DNA of 15,074 bases from CAJQHK01 sp038142525 (GCA_038142525.1 JAYQKE010000034.1:1-15074); one strand, 5' to 3'. Shown: positions 1 through 7,480, counted from the stretch's first letter. Notes: a model not told the origin generated them from the sequence alone. Program-made: numbers and translations.

Positions 1-37
1 TTGCTAAATCAATTCCTATTGCCTTAATATTACTCAT
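1..37 (-). CDS. Transposase N-terminus, IS110-family-like (partial, runs off the window)
   Basis: On the minus strand an ATG at 37-35 opens a frame reading MSNIKAIGIDLA before the window ends. The IGIDLA string right after the start is typical of IS110/IS1111 transposases, whose RuvC-like DEDD domain usually begins GIDLAKxxFQ. Hsp70 or other actin-fold starts normally read GIDLGT instead. A weak AGAAG ribosome-binding site lies just upstream. Only 12 residues are visible, so the family call rests on a short motif. If correct, an insertion sequence sits next to the 3' end of miaB in the same orientation. Confidence 0.5.
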   Translation of the reverse strand, partial: MSNIKAIGIDLA

Positions 38-228
38 GGACTTCTGTTATTTATTGTTAATTAAAATTTACTGCAAATTTTTACAGTAAATTAAGCAATT
101 ATCAGTAATTACTCAGGCAATATTTTATCAATATATGCCGTTAATTCGACAACTAAATAATTCAAAATTATTTAGTTGTCACAGAAGTACATACTATTAT
201 TTGTATTTTTTAAAGTTGGGAAATGGTA
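38..228. other. Non-coding stretch with several inverted repeats, possible IS end or bridge-RNA region
   Basis: No convincing coding frame is seen between the transposase start and the miaB stop. The sequence shows a perfect 9-bp inverted repeat (65-73 with 84-92, 10-nt loop), a 10-bp palindrome AGTAATTACT at 104-113, and a perfect 15-bp inverted repeat at 148-180. IS110-group elements are known to carry a structured bridge RNA in the non-coding end upstream of the transposase, while IS1111-group elements carry it downstream. The subgroup cannot be decided here, so the RNA assignment is inference. The element boundary is not visible. Confidence 0.3.
148..180. repeat. Perfect 15-bp inverted repeat with 3-nt loop
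   Basis: GACAACTAAATAATT at 148-162 is matched exactly by its reverse complement at 166-180, separated by CAA. It would form a strong hairpin in either strand. It lies about 50 nt past the miaB stop, but neither side is followed by a T-run, so it is not a standard Rho-independent terminator. It could be part of an IS end, of a structured RNA, or a dispersed palindrome. Confidence 0.75.
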
Positions 229-230
229 TT
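210..230 (-). repeat. Half-copy of a dispersed palindromic repeat overlapping the miaB stop
   Basis: Read on the minus strand, 230-210 is AATACCATTTCCCA followed by ACTTTAA. It matches 14807-14827 at 20 of 21 positions, in opposite orientation, and both resemble the arms of the 45-bp palindrome at 7554-7598. The repeat overlaps the TAA stop of miaB, so it abuts the gene end. Confidence 0.6.
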
Positions 231-1581
231 AAATAGTCTTAGCAATTAAGGAATTTGGACGAGCTTTAATAATTTTAACATTAATTGTTTGACCAAAATA
301 TTTTTCATCAAAATCTTCTAAAATGACAGATTGTAGCCACGGGCTTTTACCCATAATTTGTGATTTTTCTTTGCCCTTTTTATCAAATAAAATTGGCATT
401 TCTACCCCTTCAAAAGATTGATTAAACTCAATTTGCTGTTGATTTAATAGATCTTGCAAAATTTTTAGCCTTTTTGATTTAATATCCTCTGCTACTTGTA
501 TCTTGGCATCATCAGCCACAGTTCCTGGGCGAGAAGAATATTTAAAAGAATAACAAGCTGTGAATTTTATCTTTTCTATCAAATCTAAAGTATCTTCAAA
601 ATCTTGATCCGTTTCACCTGGAAAACCAACAATAAAATCCGAAGATAAACCAATATCTGGTCTTTTTTGACGTAATTTTTCAATAATTTTAAAATAATCT
701 TGCCTGGTATGTTTGCGATTCATTTTTTGCAAAATATTATTTGAACCAGATTGCACTGGCAAATGTAAAAAAGGCATTAATTTTTGATTCTGACCATGAC
801 ATAAAATCAATTCATCATCCATATCTCTTGGGTGAGAAGTAGTGTAACGAATTCTTTCAATTTCTGGGATTTCACTAATTTTATCAATTAATTTAGCTAA
901 ATTTGAAGATTCTCCATTTTCATCTAAGCCATGATAGGCATTGACATTTTGCCCTAAAAGATAAATTTCTTTAGTGCCATTTTGAGCATGTTTTAAAGCC
1001 TCACTATAAATATCTTGGACTTTTCTAGAAAATTCTGCACCTCTAGTATAAGGAACCACACAAAAAGTACAAAATTTATCACAACCTTCTTGGATTGAAA
1101 CAAAATTACTAATTTCAGAAGATGATCTAGATTCTTGTAAAAGATCAAATTTATTATTTGGCTTAAAATCAAGATCGATTTGCTTGCCCTGCCCTCTTAA
1201 AATTCTACCGACTAAATCTGGCAAAGTTTGATAGCTTTCTGGCCCAACAATAATATCAACAATTTGTGATCTTCTAAAAATCTCTTTACCCTCAGCCTGA
1301 GAAACGCGACCAGCAACTGCCACAATCATTTTATCGTCAGATTTTTCTTCAAATTTATTCTTTACTTTGCGAACGCGACCCAGATCAGAATAAAGTTTTT
1401 CAGTTGCTTTTTCCCTAATGTGACAAGTATTAATAATAACCATATTGGCTTCGGATATCTCATCTGTTTGCTGATAACCAATTGTAGCCATAAGATCTCT
1501 CATATTATCAGAATCATAAACATTCATCTGGCGACCATAAGTTTTAATATAGAGTTTTTTATTTGCTTTTACTTTTTCCAT
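229..1581 (-). CDS. miaB: tRNA-2-methylthio-N6-dimethylallyladenosine synthase MiaB, with two auxiliary-cluster cysteines replaced by Arg
   Basis: MiaB is a radical-SAM enzyme that methylthiolates i6A37 in tRNAs reading UNN codons. All three domains are present in 450 residues: an N-terminal UPF0004 domain (about 8-125), a radical-SAM core with the CxxxCxxC cluster at C167, C171 and C174, and a C-terminal TRAM domain (about 385-450). The core is strongly rickettsial in style. In the N-terminal domain, the three cysteines that normally bind the auxiliary [4Fe-4S] cluster read R17 (TYGRQMN, usually GCQMN), C53 (INTCHIREKA) and R92 (VAGRVSQAEG, usually AGCV). Both substitutions are CGC where TGC would be expected. 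Loss of this cluster abolishes sulfur insertion in characterised MiaB enzymes, so methylthiolation is doubtful here. The start overlaps the end of the upstream methyltransferase frame by 13 bp. The family call is secure; the activity is uncertain. Confidence 0.95.
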   Translation of the reverse strand: MEKVKANKKLYIKTYGRQMNVYDSDNMRDLMATIGYQQTDEISEANMVIINTCHIREKATEKLYSDLGRVRKVKNKFEEKSDDKMIVAVAGRVSQAEGKEIFRRSQIVDIIVGPESYQTLPDLVGRILRGQGKQIDLDFKPNNKFDLLQESRSSSEISNFVSIQEGCDKFCTFCVVPYTRGAEFSRKVQDIYSEALKHAQNGTKEIYLLGQNVNAYHGLDENGESSNLAKLIDKISEIPEIERIRYTTSHPRDMDDELILCHGQNQKLMPFLHLPVQSGSNNILQKMNRKHTRQDYFKIIEKLRQKRPDIGLSSDFIVGFPGETDQDFEDTLDLIEKIKFTACYSFKYSSRPGTVADDAKIQVAEDIKSKRLKILQDLLNQQQIEFNQSFEGVEMPILFDKKGKEKSQIMGKSPWLQSVILEDFDEKYFGQTINVKIIKARPNSLIAKTI

Positions 1582-2362
1582 CCAAAAATAATTATAACAT
1601 CAAGATTAATATTTATTTTACCATCCATTTTTTTCTCTTCCAATCTCTGATAGATTTCTTTCAGAAAATTTTTGGTCATAAATTTTTTACTACGATTGAA
1701 CATAATATTTGACCCTCTGCGTTTTTTATATCAAGAAAAATCTTTTTCGGATCACTATAATTAATATTCACCTCTTCTGTCACTGAAATAATATCACTAA
1801 AACCAGCCTTTTGTAGTAACATTGTAGCTGTCTTAATATCAGCTATTGGAATAAATCTTGGAGTAAATCTTTGATATTTTTCAATTTCAATTTCATTAAA
1901 TATTTGCTTTAAAAGAGAAAAACTATTGCCAGCAATAAAGCTAGCTATAAAAAACCCATCTTGTTTTAAGCAATGTTGTGATTGAATAAAAAATCCCAAT
2001 AAATCATTATAAAAATGAGCATTAAGATTGGAGCAAATTAAATTAAAGGAATTTTCTTTAAATGAGATAAATTCATCATTCATAATAACTTTTTGAGAAG
2101 AATTATCTAATTTTGCCCATTTTGGTGATATTTCAGTAGAAAATAGATTAGATTTTGGAAATTTTTGTTTAATTTTTTTTGATAAAGAATCATCCATTGC
2201 ACCAATTTCCAAAATATTATTAAAATCTGGTTTTTGCTCTAAGATAATTTCTAAAATTAGATCTGATACTAATTGATGAATAAAATTAGAATTTTGGAAT
2301 CTTGCAATAGATCTATCACGATTATTTTGCAAGATCTTATGATCAAATATGTTGGACATCAT
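1569..2362 (-). CDS. SAM-dependent methyltransferase, NDUFAF5/BioC-like (frameshifted)
   Basis: A class I methyltransferase resembling NDUFAF5, the complex I assembly factor, and more distantly BioC. The N-terminus FDHKILQNNRDRSIARF matches the family opening. The SAM-binding glycine motif is altered to ILEIGAMDD, and an acidic residue ends the next strand (FSTEIS). GNSFSLLKQI and RFTPRFIP follow as in the family. The main frame stops at 1676. The adjoining frame continues the family C-terminus (SNIMFNRSKKFMTKNF, then IFGWKK) to a TAA at 1569-1571, inside the start of miaB. The frames join with a single-base shift between 1713 and 1727, a stretch holding A6 and G3 runs. The start was taken at the double ATG at 2362-2357, just after the ccmA stop; an in-frame ATG at 2395 would overlap ccmA. 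Substrate unknown. As it stands the product lacks about 40 C-terminal residues. Confidence 0.75.
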
Positions 2363-2366
2363 ATTG

Positions 2367-2969
2367 CTAAAAATTTTGAGTATTAATAAAATCATTCAAA
2401 TTGATAATTTGTCCAATTTTTTGAAAGATCTTATTATCTGAGGCCATAATTACAATACCACCTTCCTTTATTCTGGTGGCAATGAGATTGAATAATTTCT
2501 CCTGCCATTTTTGTGATAAAAATTGCTCGGGATTTTCCAAAATCCAAATGGTTTTTGGGGAAAAGATTAATTGACTTAATTTTACTCTTTGGATTTCTTC
2601 CTTAGTTAAATTCTTAATTTTTTTATCCAAAATATCATCTAATTCAAAATATAAAATTGCTGAATCAATAAGAATTTTTGTTTCAGTAAGGCTTGCTAAA
2701 AAATTTAGATTTTGTTTTATTGTTAATTCTTGATCTAAGGATGTTTTTTTGGTTATAAAATTAATATCACTAGAATAAAGATAATAAATTTCAGATATTT
2801 TTTGATTATTCCAAAGAATCTTATTTTTTTGTTTTTGATCTAAACCAGTTATTGCTCTTAAAATATGGCTTATTATTTTATCCTCTCCTTTAAAAATAAA
2901 TAATCCTGAAGAAGAAATTGTTAGAGAAATATTAATATTTTGATAAGAAATATTATTTAATGTTAACAT
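2367..2969 (-). CDS. ccmA: Degenerate CcmA-like ABC ATPase (heme exporter subunit) lacking all nucleotide-binding motifs
   Basis: A protein of 200 residues with the length and layout of CcmA, the ATPase of the CcmABC(D) heme-handling complex for cytochrome c maturation. Recognisable landmarks are the start MLTLNNIS, ILRAITGL after the P-loop position, ELTIKQNLNFLASL (normally eLTvxENLxF) and GGIVIMAS near the end. The catalytic motifs are gone. The Walker A position reads KGEDKIISH with no GxxGxGKS. The ABC signature reads LTKEEIQ (121-127) instead of LSxGQ. Walker B reads IWILENP (141-147) with E-N instead of D-E, and the switch His is Asp178. The frame is open throughout and no frameshift restores the motifs. 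A clear AGGA ribosome-binding site precedes the ATG. It could be a structural pseudo-ATPase or a gene in decay. No ccmB, ccmC or ccmD is in the window. Confidence 0.65.
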   Translation of the reverse strand: MLTLNNISYQNINISLTISSSGLFIFKGEDKIISHILRAITGLDQKQKNKILWNNQKISEIYYLYSSDINFITKKTSLDQELTIKQNLNFLASLTETKILIDSAILYFELDDILDKKIKNLTKEEIQRVKLSQLIFSPKTIWILENPEQFLSQKWQEKLFNLIATRIKEGGIVIMASDNKIFQKIGQIINLNDFINTQNF

Positions 2970-2996
2970 GTATATCCTAAATACTTTCTTCGTTAT

Positions 2997-3944
2997 TTAA
3001 TTTTTTAACATATCAATAAATTTTTCATTTTCTTCTTTATTTTCTTTTTCTAATAATTCTCGTGTCGCTTGATATTTATATTCCTCATCTCCCCTTTCAA
3101 AAACAGATTTATAAAGAGGGTTAGGTAATTTACTTATATCACCCTCTGTTTTTAGATCATTTTGATATAGAGTATAGTCTAATTTCTTCCTAGCTTCTTC
3201 ATAGGCTAATTTTGCCTGCTGAACTTCATCAGTTTTTTCAACGAATTTTTGTATTCTATCTTCTGCATAACCTCTTTTCTCAAAATCTGCTCTTAATTCT
3301 TCATCTTTATTTTCTTTTATTTTTTTATATTTCTCATCGGCCTCTATTAAATCTGATAAATTATCTTTAATCATTTCTCTAACAACTCCTTCATTATTTC
3401 TTCTTGATTCAGGACGATCTTCATATTTCATTTTACCTATATCTGGGTCATCTAGTTTTTTTGTTTCTAATCTGAAATTTGCCGCAGATAATTTTATTTT
3501 CTGCGCTTCAGTAAGATTAGTAAGGTCAATTTCATTTAGATCTTGATCATCAGATAAGCCCAATATTTCCCTTAATCTTTTTTGTTCAGAGTCACTTAGT
3601 GTTGTTGTCGCTAATCTACCCTGTTGAGACAATTTTCTTAATTTGGCTAATTCCTTATTATCACCTTCTTCTCTAGCTAATTTATCTAACCCAACTGAAG
3701 ATGCATAATTATATTTATATAAAGCTTTTAATCCTACTATAAAAGCTTGCACTGGAGCCCCAAATATAATAGGAATACCACCAAGAGCAACATAACCAGC
3801 CTTACCCAAATTGTCAGAGAATTTTTTTGACTCTGATTCTGTTAAATATTTATAACGATTATTGGCAAATTCTTTAAATCCTTTTTCATAATTATTTGCA
3901 AAGACAACATTTATTTTTCTATAAGTTGCAAACTGTTGTTGCAA
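2997..3944 (-). CDS. VirB6-like protein, C-terminal cytoplasmic piece (third fragment)
   Basis: Probably the third part of the VirB6-like gene that begins at 7331, not a separate gene. The frame opens at a TTG with no convincing ribosome-binding site and overlaps the previous piece. ATYR, near the end of the upstream frame, occurs again at the start of this one (QFATYRKINVV), as expected if a short imperfect duplication broke the frame. One hydrophobic stretch lies at about residues 49-80 (YVALGGIPIIFGAPVQAFIVG). The rest is highly charged and helix-forming, rich in Lys, Glu and Asp, like the long C-terminal tails of rickettsial VirB6 paralogs. The stop is 27 bp before the ccmA start. On its own it has no recognisable catalytic motif. 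Confidence 0.6.
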   Translation of the reverse strand: MQQQFATYRKINVVFANNYEKGFKEFANNRYKYLTESESKKFSDNLGKAGYVALGGIPIIFGAPVQAFIVGLKALYKYNYASSVGLDKLAREEGDNKELAKLRKLSQQGRLATTTLSDSEQKRLREILGLSDDQDLNEIDLTNLTEAQKIKLSAANFRLETKKLDDPDIGKMKYEDRPESRRNNEGVVREMIKDNLSDLIEADEKYKKIKENKDEELRADFEKRGYAEDRIQKFVEKTDEVQQAKLAYEEARKKLDYTLYQNDLKTEGDISKLPNPLYKSVFERGDEEYKYQATRELLEKENKEENEKFIDMLKN

Positions 3945-5547
3945 CTGTTATTCTATAGGTCGCTCTTGGCGCTAAGAATGCCGTTGTAGATTTACCATCA
4001 TACATCTTCTCTCCTATGCGATAAAGGACACGGATAAATGCCAATGGTGCTAATGGTGGAAAAAATATAGATCCAGCTACTAATCCAGCAGTTACTTTAG
4101 ATGAGGTATCACCTGGTAGATTGCGCAACATAGATGGCACTTTGTCTATTTTTTTTGCCCATTTTAGCATTTCATTTAACTCAGCATCGGTATTTTCAAA
4201 AAATCTTGAACCATTTTTGACGTTTTGTTTATGAGCTTGGTGCTGACTTATTTTCTTTTTTAAGTTTCTATAATTAGGATCATCTTTTAATAATTTTTGC
4301 ATCCTATCATATTCATCTTTTTTATTAATATCTAATTTATTTTTAACTAATAAATCGCTAATGATTTTTCTTTCATCTCTATCGGCTTTTGCAAATACAT
4401 CATCATCAGTTAAATTTTTCTGCACATTTTTTCTTAATAATTTACTAAATTCATTATTATCATATTTACTTCCTATTTTTTCTTTTATTTTTTCTTCTGC
4501 CTCAACATTTATTAATAGCTTATCTTCTTCTTTTAATTTATTTAATTCATTATTAATATCTTTTTCCATAAAATGCCGATTTAAAGTATCAGTTATGGAT
4601 TGCATTTTATTTGTAGATAAGCCCTTATCTTTGGACATTATCTTAATTACTTCTTTTTTAATTTCATTCGTAACATCTTTACCCTTCTCAATTTCTGCCT
4701 TGTATTTTGCAGTTACTGCTGGAATTATTTTCTTTGTTTGAGCTTCTATTTTAGCATTAGAAAAGTCACTAAATTGTTTTCCAATACGACCCGAAATATT
4801 GGGCAATCTATTATTAAGACTTTTAGCCTTTTGACCTAAAGCTGTGCTTCCAGCTGCATTATCAACATGTCTAATTAATTTATCATTCTCTTTAGCAAAT
4901 CTTGTAAGATCAGATCCACTCCTTTTGGCAAGATTATAAGTCTTACCAATCATAGGAGTTGCCGCACCCACTGCTTTGGTTAAAGCACCTTGCACTGTAT
5001 TTAATATTTCAGAACCTTCTTTTGCTATACCCCTAATAGCGGTATTTACCATCGCAGATTGTTGTTGATATGTTATTAATGTTGAAGCTATCAGACCTAT
5101 CTGACTTATTATCATATTTAAGAAATATAATAATATAAATAATTCAAAAATAATGGAAAGCATTTCAAAAAAATCTTTACCCCCAACAAAATTACCATTA
5201 CCATCACTAATACCATTGGTTGGATTGGCAACGTAAACTTTGAAAGGTGAAAATAAAAATTCTGCTAAAGCTCTAACTGGCGCCTCTGCCCCTGCCAATT
5301 CTGTTATATTTGAAGTAAACCCTGCTACATCCCCAACAACTGGGATATCTTTAACTTTACCGATTCCACTTTCTGCAGAAGCATAAAGATCATATAAGCT
5401 ATAAGGACAAGATTCAAAATATAATAAAGAATCTGGATACATATTACCATATAGACCAATTTTATTATTAAAGATTGATAGAAAAGCATATAATATTAAA
5501 AAATCATAGTGATCTCCAAGGCTCTTGCTCCCAAATAAACTAACCAT
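3919..5547 (-). CDS. VirB6-like protein, middle piece (second fragment)
   Basis: Continues the VirB6-like protein after a frame break. Its first 15 or so residues are an out-of-frame reading of the preceding gene. Family-like sequence starts at FLILYAFLSIFNNKIG and runs into a cysteine-containing segment (YFESCPYSLYDLYAS). A membrane helix follows at about 128-155 (FFEMLSIIFELFILLYFLNMI), the expected last helix of the TrbL/VirB6 domain. From about 170 the protein becomes a long charged helical tail (for example AIRGIAKEGSEIL), with a further hydrophobic stretch near 485-505 (GLVAGSIFFPPLAPLAFI). It ends shortly after LAPRATYR, where the frame shifts again. Joined with the pieces on either side it gives a protein of about 1,440 residues. 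Confidence 0.65.
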   Translation of the reverse strand: MVSLFGSKSLGDHYDFLILYAFLSIFNNKIGLYGNMYPDSLLYFESCPYSLYDLYASAESGIGKVKDIPVVGDVAGFTSNITELAGAEAPVRALAEFLFSPFKVYVANPTNGISDGNGNFVGGKDFFEMLSIIFELFILLYFLNMIISQIGLIASTLITYQQQSAMVNTAIRGIAKEGSEILNTVQGALTKAVGAATPMIGKTYNLAKRSGSDLTRFAKENDKLIRHVDNAAGSTALGQKAKSLNNRLPNISGRIGKQFSDFSNAKIEAQTKKIIPAVTAKYKAEIEKGKDVTNEIKKEVIKIMSKDKGLSTNKMQSITDTLNRHFMEKDINNELNKLKEEDKLLINVEAEEKIKEKIGSKYDNNEFSKLLRKNVQKNLTDDDVFAKADRDERKIISDLLVKNKLDINKKDEYDRMQKLLKDDPNYRNLKKKISQHQAHKQNVKNGSRFFENTDAELNEMLKWAKKIDKVPSMLRNLPGDTSSKVTAGLVAGSIFFPPLAPLAFIRVLYRIGEKMYDGKSTTAFLAPRATYRITVATTVCNL

Positions 5548-7331
5548 CTATAAAAGAAAGTCGCTGTTAATTTATTAACCGTTAAAATAAAAGCTATGGG
5601 ACCAAGTGATAATAATATAATGGCTCCACTCATTGCCGCTAGATAAAAAATGGCAATTTTTACCATGATAAATATGAAATAAAGCATTATTGCATATAGA
5701 CCGATAATAATAGGAAAGGAAGCTATATTATAAGGAGAGAACATCAAAGACCATAATTTGATAAAAATATTCTCTGACGTAAAAAAGATTCTGATCATTT
5801 CATCAGGGAAGGCGAATTTTGACGCCTGACCACCAACAAAAGCGCCAACAAATTTTCGCTCTACATCTTTTATATAGCTATCTTTAGGTATAAAATCCAT
5901 ACTCAAACCTATAACACCAAAAAGTATTAATCCTCCCATAAAAAATGATACAACGATATCATTATACCAAGACCAACTGTCTGGAGAAGCAAAAAATAAT
6001 ATTAACCCAATCTTTAGCACTCTGCCAAAAAACTCTTTCCTAGAGATTTCCATAGTACCACTTAATATGCCAAAACCAATAAATAATACATAGAATATTA
6101 ATGCTAATTTCATTAATATATTAAAGGTGGTGTTACCAACAATTTTTTTGTAAGCTTGCTCTAAAGAACCATCATCGACAAATAAAGCTTCAATATTTTT
6201 AACAATATCGGTTAATATTCCGCCAGATTCCTTAACCATTCTACCTTCTATAAAATTAAGATTATATTGACCACTATTATCACTATAATAACCATCATTA
6301 TATCTCACTTTTATTTTTTCTCCTAAATAGTGACCAGGAAATATTTGATTATTTGGGCTACGGTATCGATATCTTTCTATATCTTTAAGGTAAAATTCTG
6401 AATATAAATGATAAGTTTTTTTTGGCACTTTTTGCCCCGACCTTCCAAATAACCCAATCATTGCACTATAACCAGCATCAAAATAACATGTTTCTTGAGA
6501 GTGAGAATCTTTTACCGTTCCATCTTTTTTTCTATAATCTAAATTAATATATTTTATAGCTAAGTTATTATATAATATATTTTCATCAGCATCATATATA
6601 TTATTTTGATTTTTGTCATAAAAGAATTTATTAGTACAGCTCCAATTGCTATTTGCTGCAATATTTGAACCGGTTGCTGGAACGCAAGATGGCGGATCAA
6701 CACCAGTTTGTGCTGTATGTTGTGGACAATATTTTATATCACTAATTGCTGTCGGCTTTTCTCTGATATTAATATGATTTAGATTCGGATTGCTATTTAA
6801 ATTTTCTTCCTTAATTCCATCCACACCCCTAATATTAGTGCAAAGACAATTATCTATTACCAAATTATCAGGATTATCAGTTGGTATGGCACTTATATAA
6901 CTTCTTGGTTTACCATTATTTGAAATGTCATTTTTTAATTTAAAATGAATTTTCTCATTCTCCTTTGGCTTAGCACATAATCGACATCTATTTACTTTTG
7001 ATACAGGTTTATTTAAATGATTTATAAATGTTTTTCCTTTTATATCGATTAAAAAAGATTGGCCATCTGACCTATAACCAGTATCAAACCAATCCGATTC
7101 TTGCCCTCCTCCTCTATCAGGTTTATATTCCCCACCTTTTACCCTATGTCCCGATGCTGAAATTATAGAAGATTCCATTGTGCCATTATCCCTAATGCAT
7201 CCTTTATCATAATTTGATGAAGAAAGGATCATTATGAAAACTATTAAAAAAAGAAGAAAAAGGGAGATGAATAATGCAGAAAATTTAGAAAATTTCCATA
7301 AAACCGATACTGTTTCCTGTATAGACTGCAA
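5496..7331 (-). CDS. VirB6/TrbL-like type IV secretion inner-membrane protein, N-terminal piece (first fragment)
   Basis: VirB6 proteins are polytopic inner-membrane parts of the type IV secretion channel; Rickettsiales carry several enlarged paralogs. Here an N-terminal membrane or signal helix (about 14-36) is followed by a large probably periplasmic region with nine cysteines (45, 116, 119, 162, 164, 202, 216, 232, 282), including CRLC and CLC. The segment CYFDAGYSAMIGLFG resembles one seen in rickettsial VirB6 proteins. Hydrophobic helices follow at about 402-424, 434-448, 461-478, 537-565, 566-585 and 597-611, matching the TrbL/VirB6 domain. The frame stops mid-helix at TAA (5498-5496), directly after six T. 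The frame opens at a TTG with a stop codon just upstream; the first in-frame ATG is around residue 34, inside the helix, so TTG was kept. The start lies 28 bp from the tRNA-Leu. No other virB genes are visible. Confidence 0.75.
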   Translation of the reverse strand: MQSIQETVSVLWKFSKFSALFISLFLLFLIVFIMILSSSNYDKGCIRDNGTMESSIISASGHRVKGGEYKPDRGGGQESDWFDTGYRSDGQSFLIDIKGKTFINHLNKPVSKVNRCRLCAKPKENEKIHFKLKNDISNNGKPRSYISAIPTDNPDNLVIDNCLCTNIRGVDGIKEENLNSNPNLNHINIREKPTAISDIKYCPQHTAQTGVDPPSCVPATGSNIAANSNWSCTNKFFYDKNQNNIYDADENILYNNLAIKYINLDYRKKDGTVKDSHSQETCYFDAGYSAMIGLFGRSGQKVPKKTYHLYSEFYLKDIERYRYRSPNNQIFPGHYLGEKIKVRYNDGYYSDNSGQYNLNFIEGRMVKESGGILTDIVKNIEALFVDDGSLEQAYKKIVGNTTFNILMKLALIFYVLFIGFGILSGTMEISRKEFFGRVLKIGLILFFASPDSWSWYNDIVVSFFMGGLILFGVIGLSMDFIPKDSYIKDVERKFVGAFVGGQASKFAFPDEMIRIFFTSENIFIKLWSLMFSPYNIASFPIIIGLYAIMLYFIFIMVKIAIFYLAAMSGAIILLSLGPIAFILTVNKLTATFFYRWLVYLGARALEITMIF

Positions 7332-7359
7332 ATTTTATGATGTTATACCATTTCATAGT

Positions 7360-7445
7360 TGGTACCTGCGGCCGGACTTGAACCGGCACGAGCTAGGCTC
7401 CACGGATTTTAAGTCCGTTATGTCTACCAATTCCATCACGCAGGC
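7360..7445 (-). tRNA. tRNA-Leu(UAA)
   Basis: On the minus strand 7445-7360 folds as a leucine tRNA. The acceptor stem is GCCTGCG/CGCAGGT with a G-U first pair, and the 3' ACCA is encoded. The anticodon stem ACGGA/TCCGT holds the loop CTTAAAA, giving anticodon UAA. There is a longer variable arm as in class II tRNAs, and the T-arm is GCCGG-TTCAAGT-CCGGC. Positions 36-38 are AAA, the recognition sequence for MiaA, so this tRNA should be an i6A37 and MiaB substrate. It lies just upstream of the VirB6-like gene on the same strand. Confidence 0.93.
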
Positions 7446-7450
7446 ACTTT

Positions 7451-7480
7451 AGGAAATTCTAAAATGACTAGAATTTACCT
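7451..7480. repeat. Short inverted repeat upstream of the tRNA
   Basis: AAATTCTA (7454-7461) and TAGAATTT (7469-7476) form a perfect 8-bp stem with a 7-nt loop, extended by AGG/CCT across a one-base bulge. It lies 6 bp upstream of the tRNA 5' end, on the side facing ispG. It may be part of the tRNA leader or an operator. No clear -35/-10 pair for the tRNA was found near it. Confidence 0.45.

Noticed and set aside
148..180. Rho-independent terminator of miaB
   Set aside because: The stem is perfect but AT-rich, and no T-run follows it on either strand.
1306..1533. Reassignment of CGC to cysteine as an explanation for the MiaB Arg residues
   Set aside because: CGC elsewhere falls where Arg is conserved, for example LGRV in the same MiaB and SCARQ in IspG, so CGC is read as Arg.
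4361..4741. Plus-strand frame antisense to the VirB6-like tail
   Set aside because: It is a Ser/Phe-rich low-complexity reading produced by the Lys/Glu/Asp-rich tail on the other strand.
7234..7452. Plus-strand frame across this stretch as a gene
   Set aside because: It is antisense to the start of the VirB6-like gene and to the whole tRNA-Leu, with no family resemblance.
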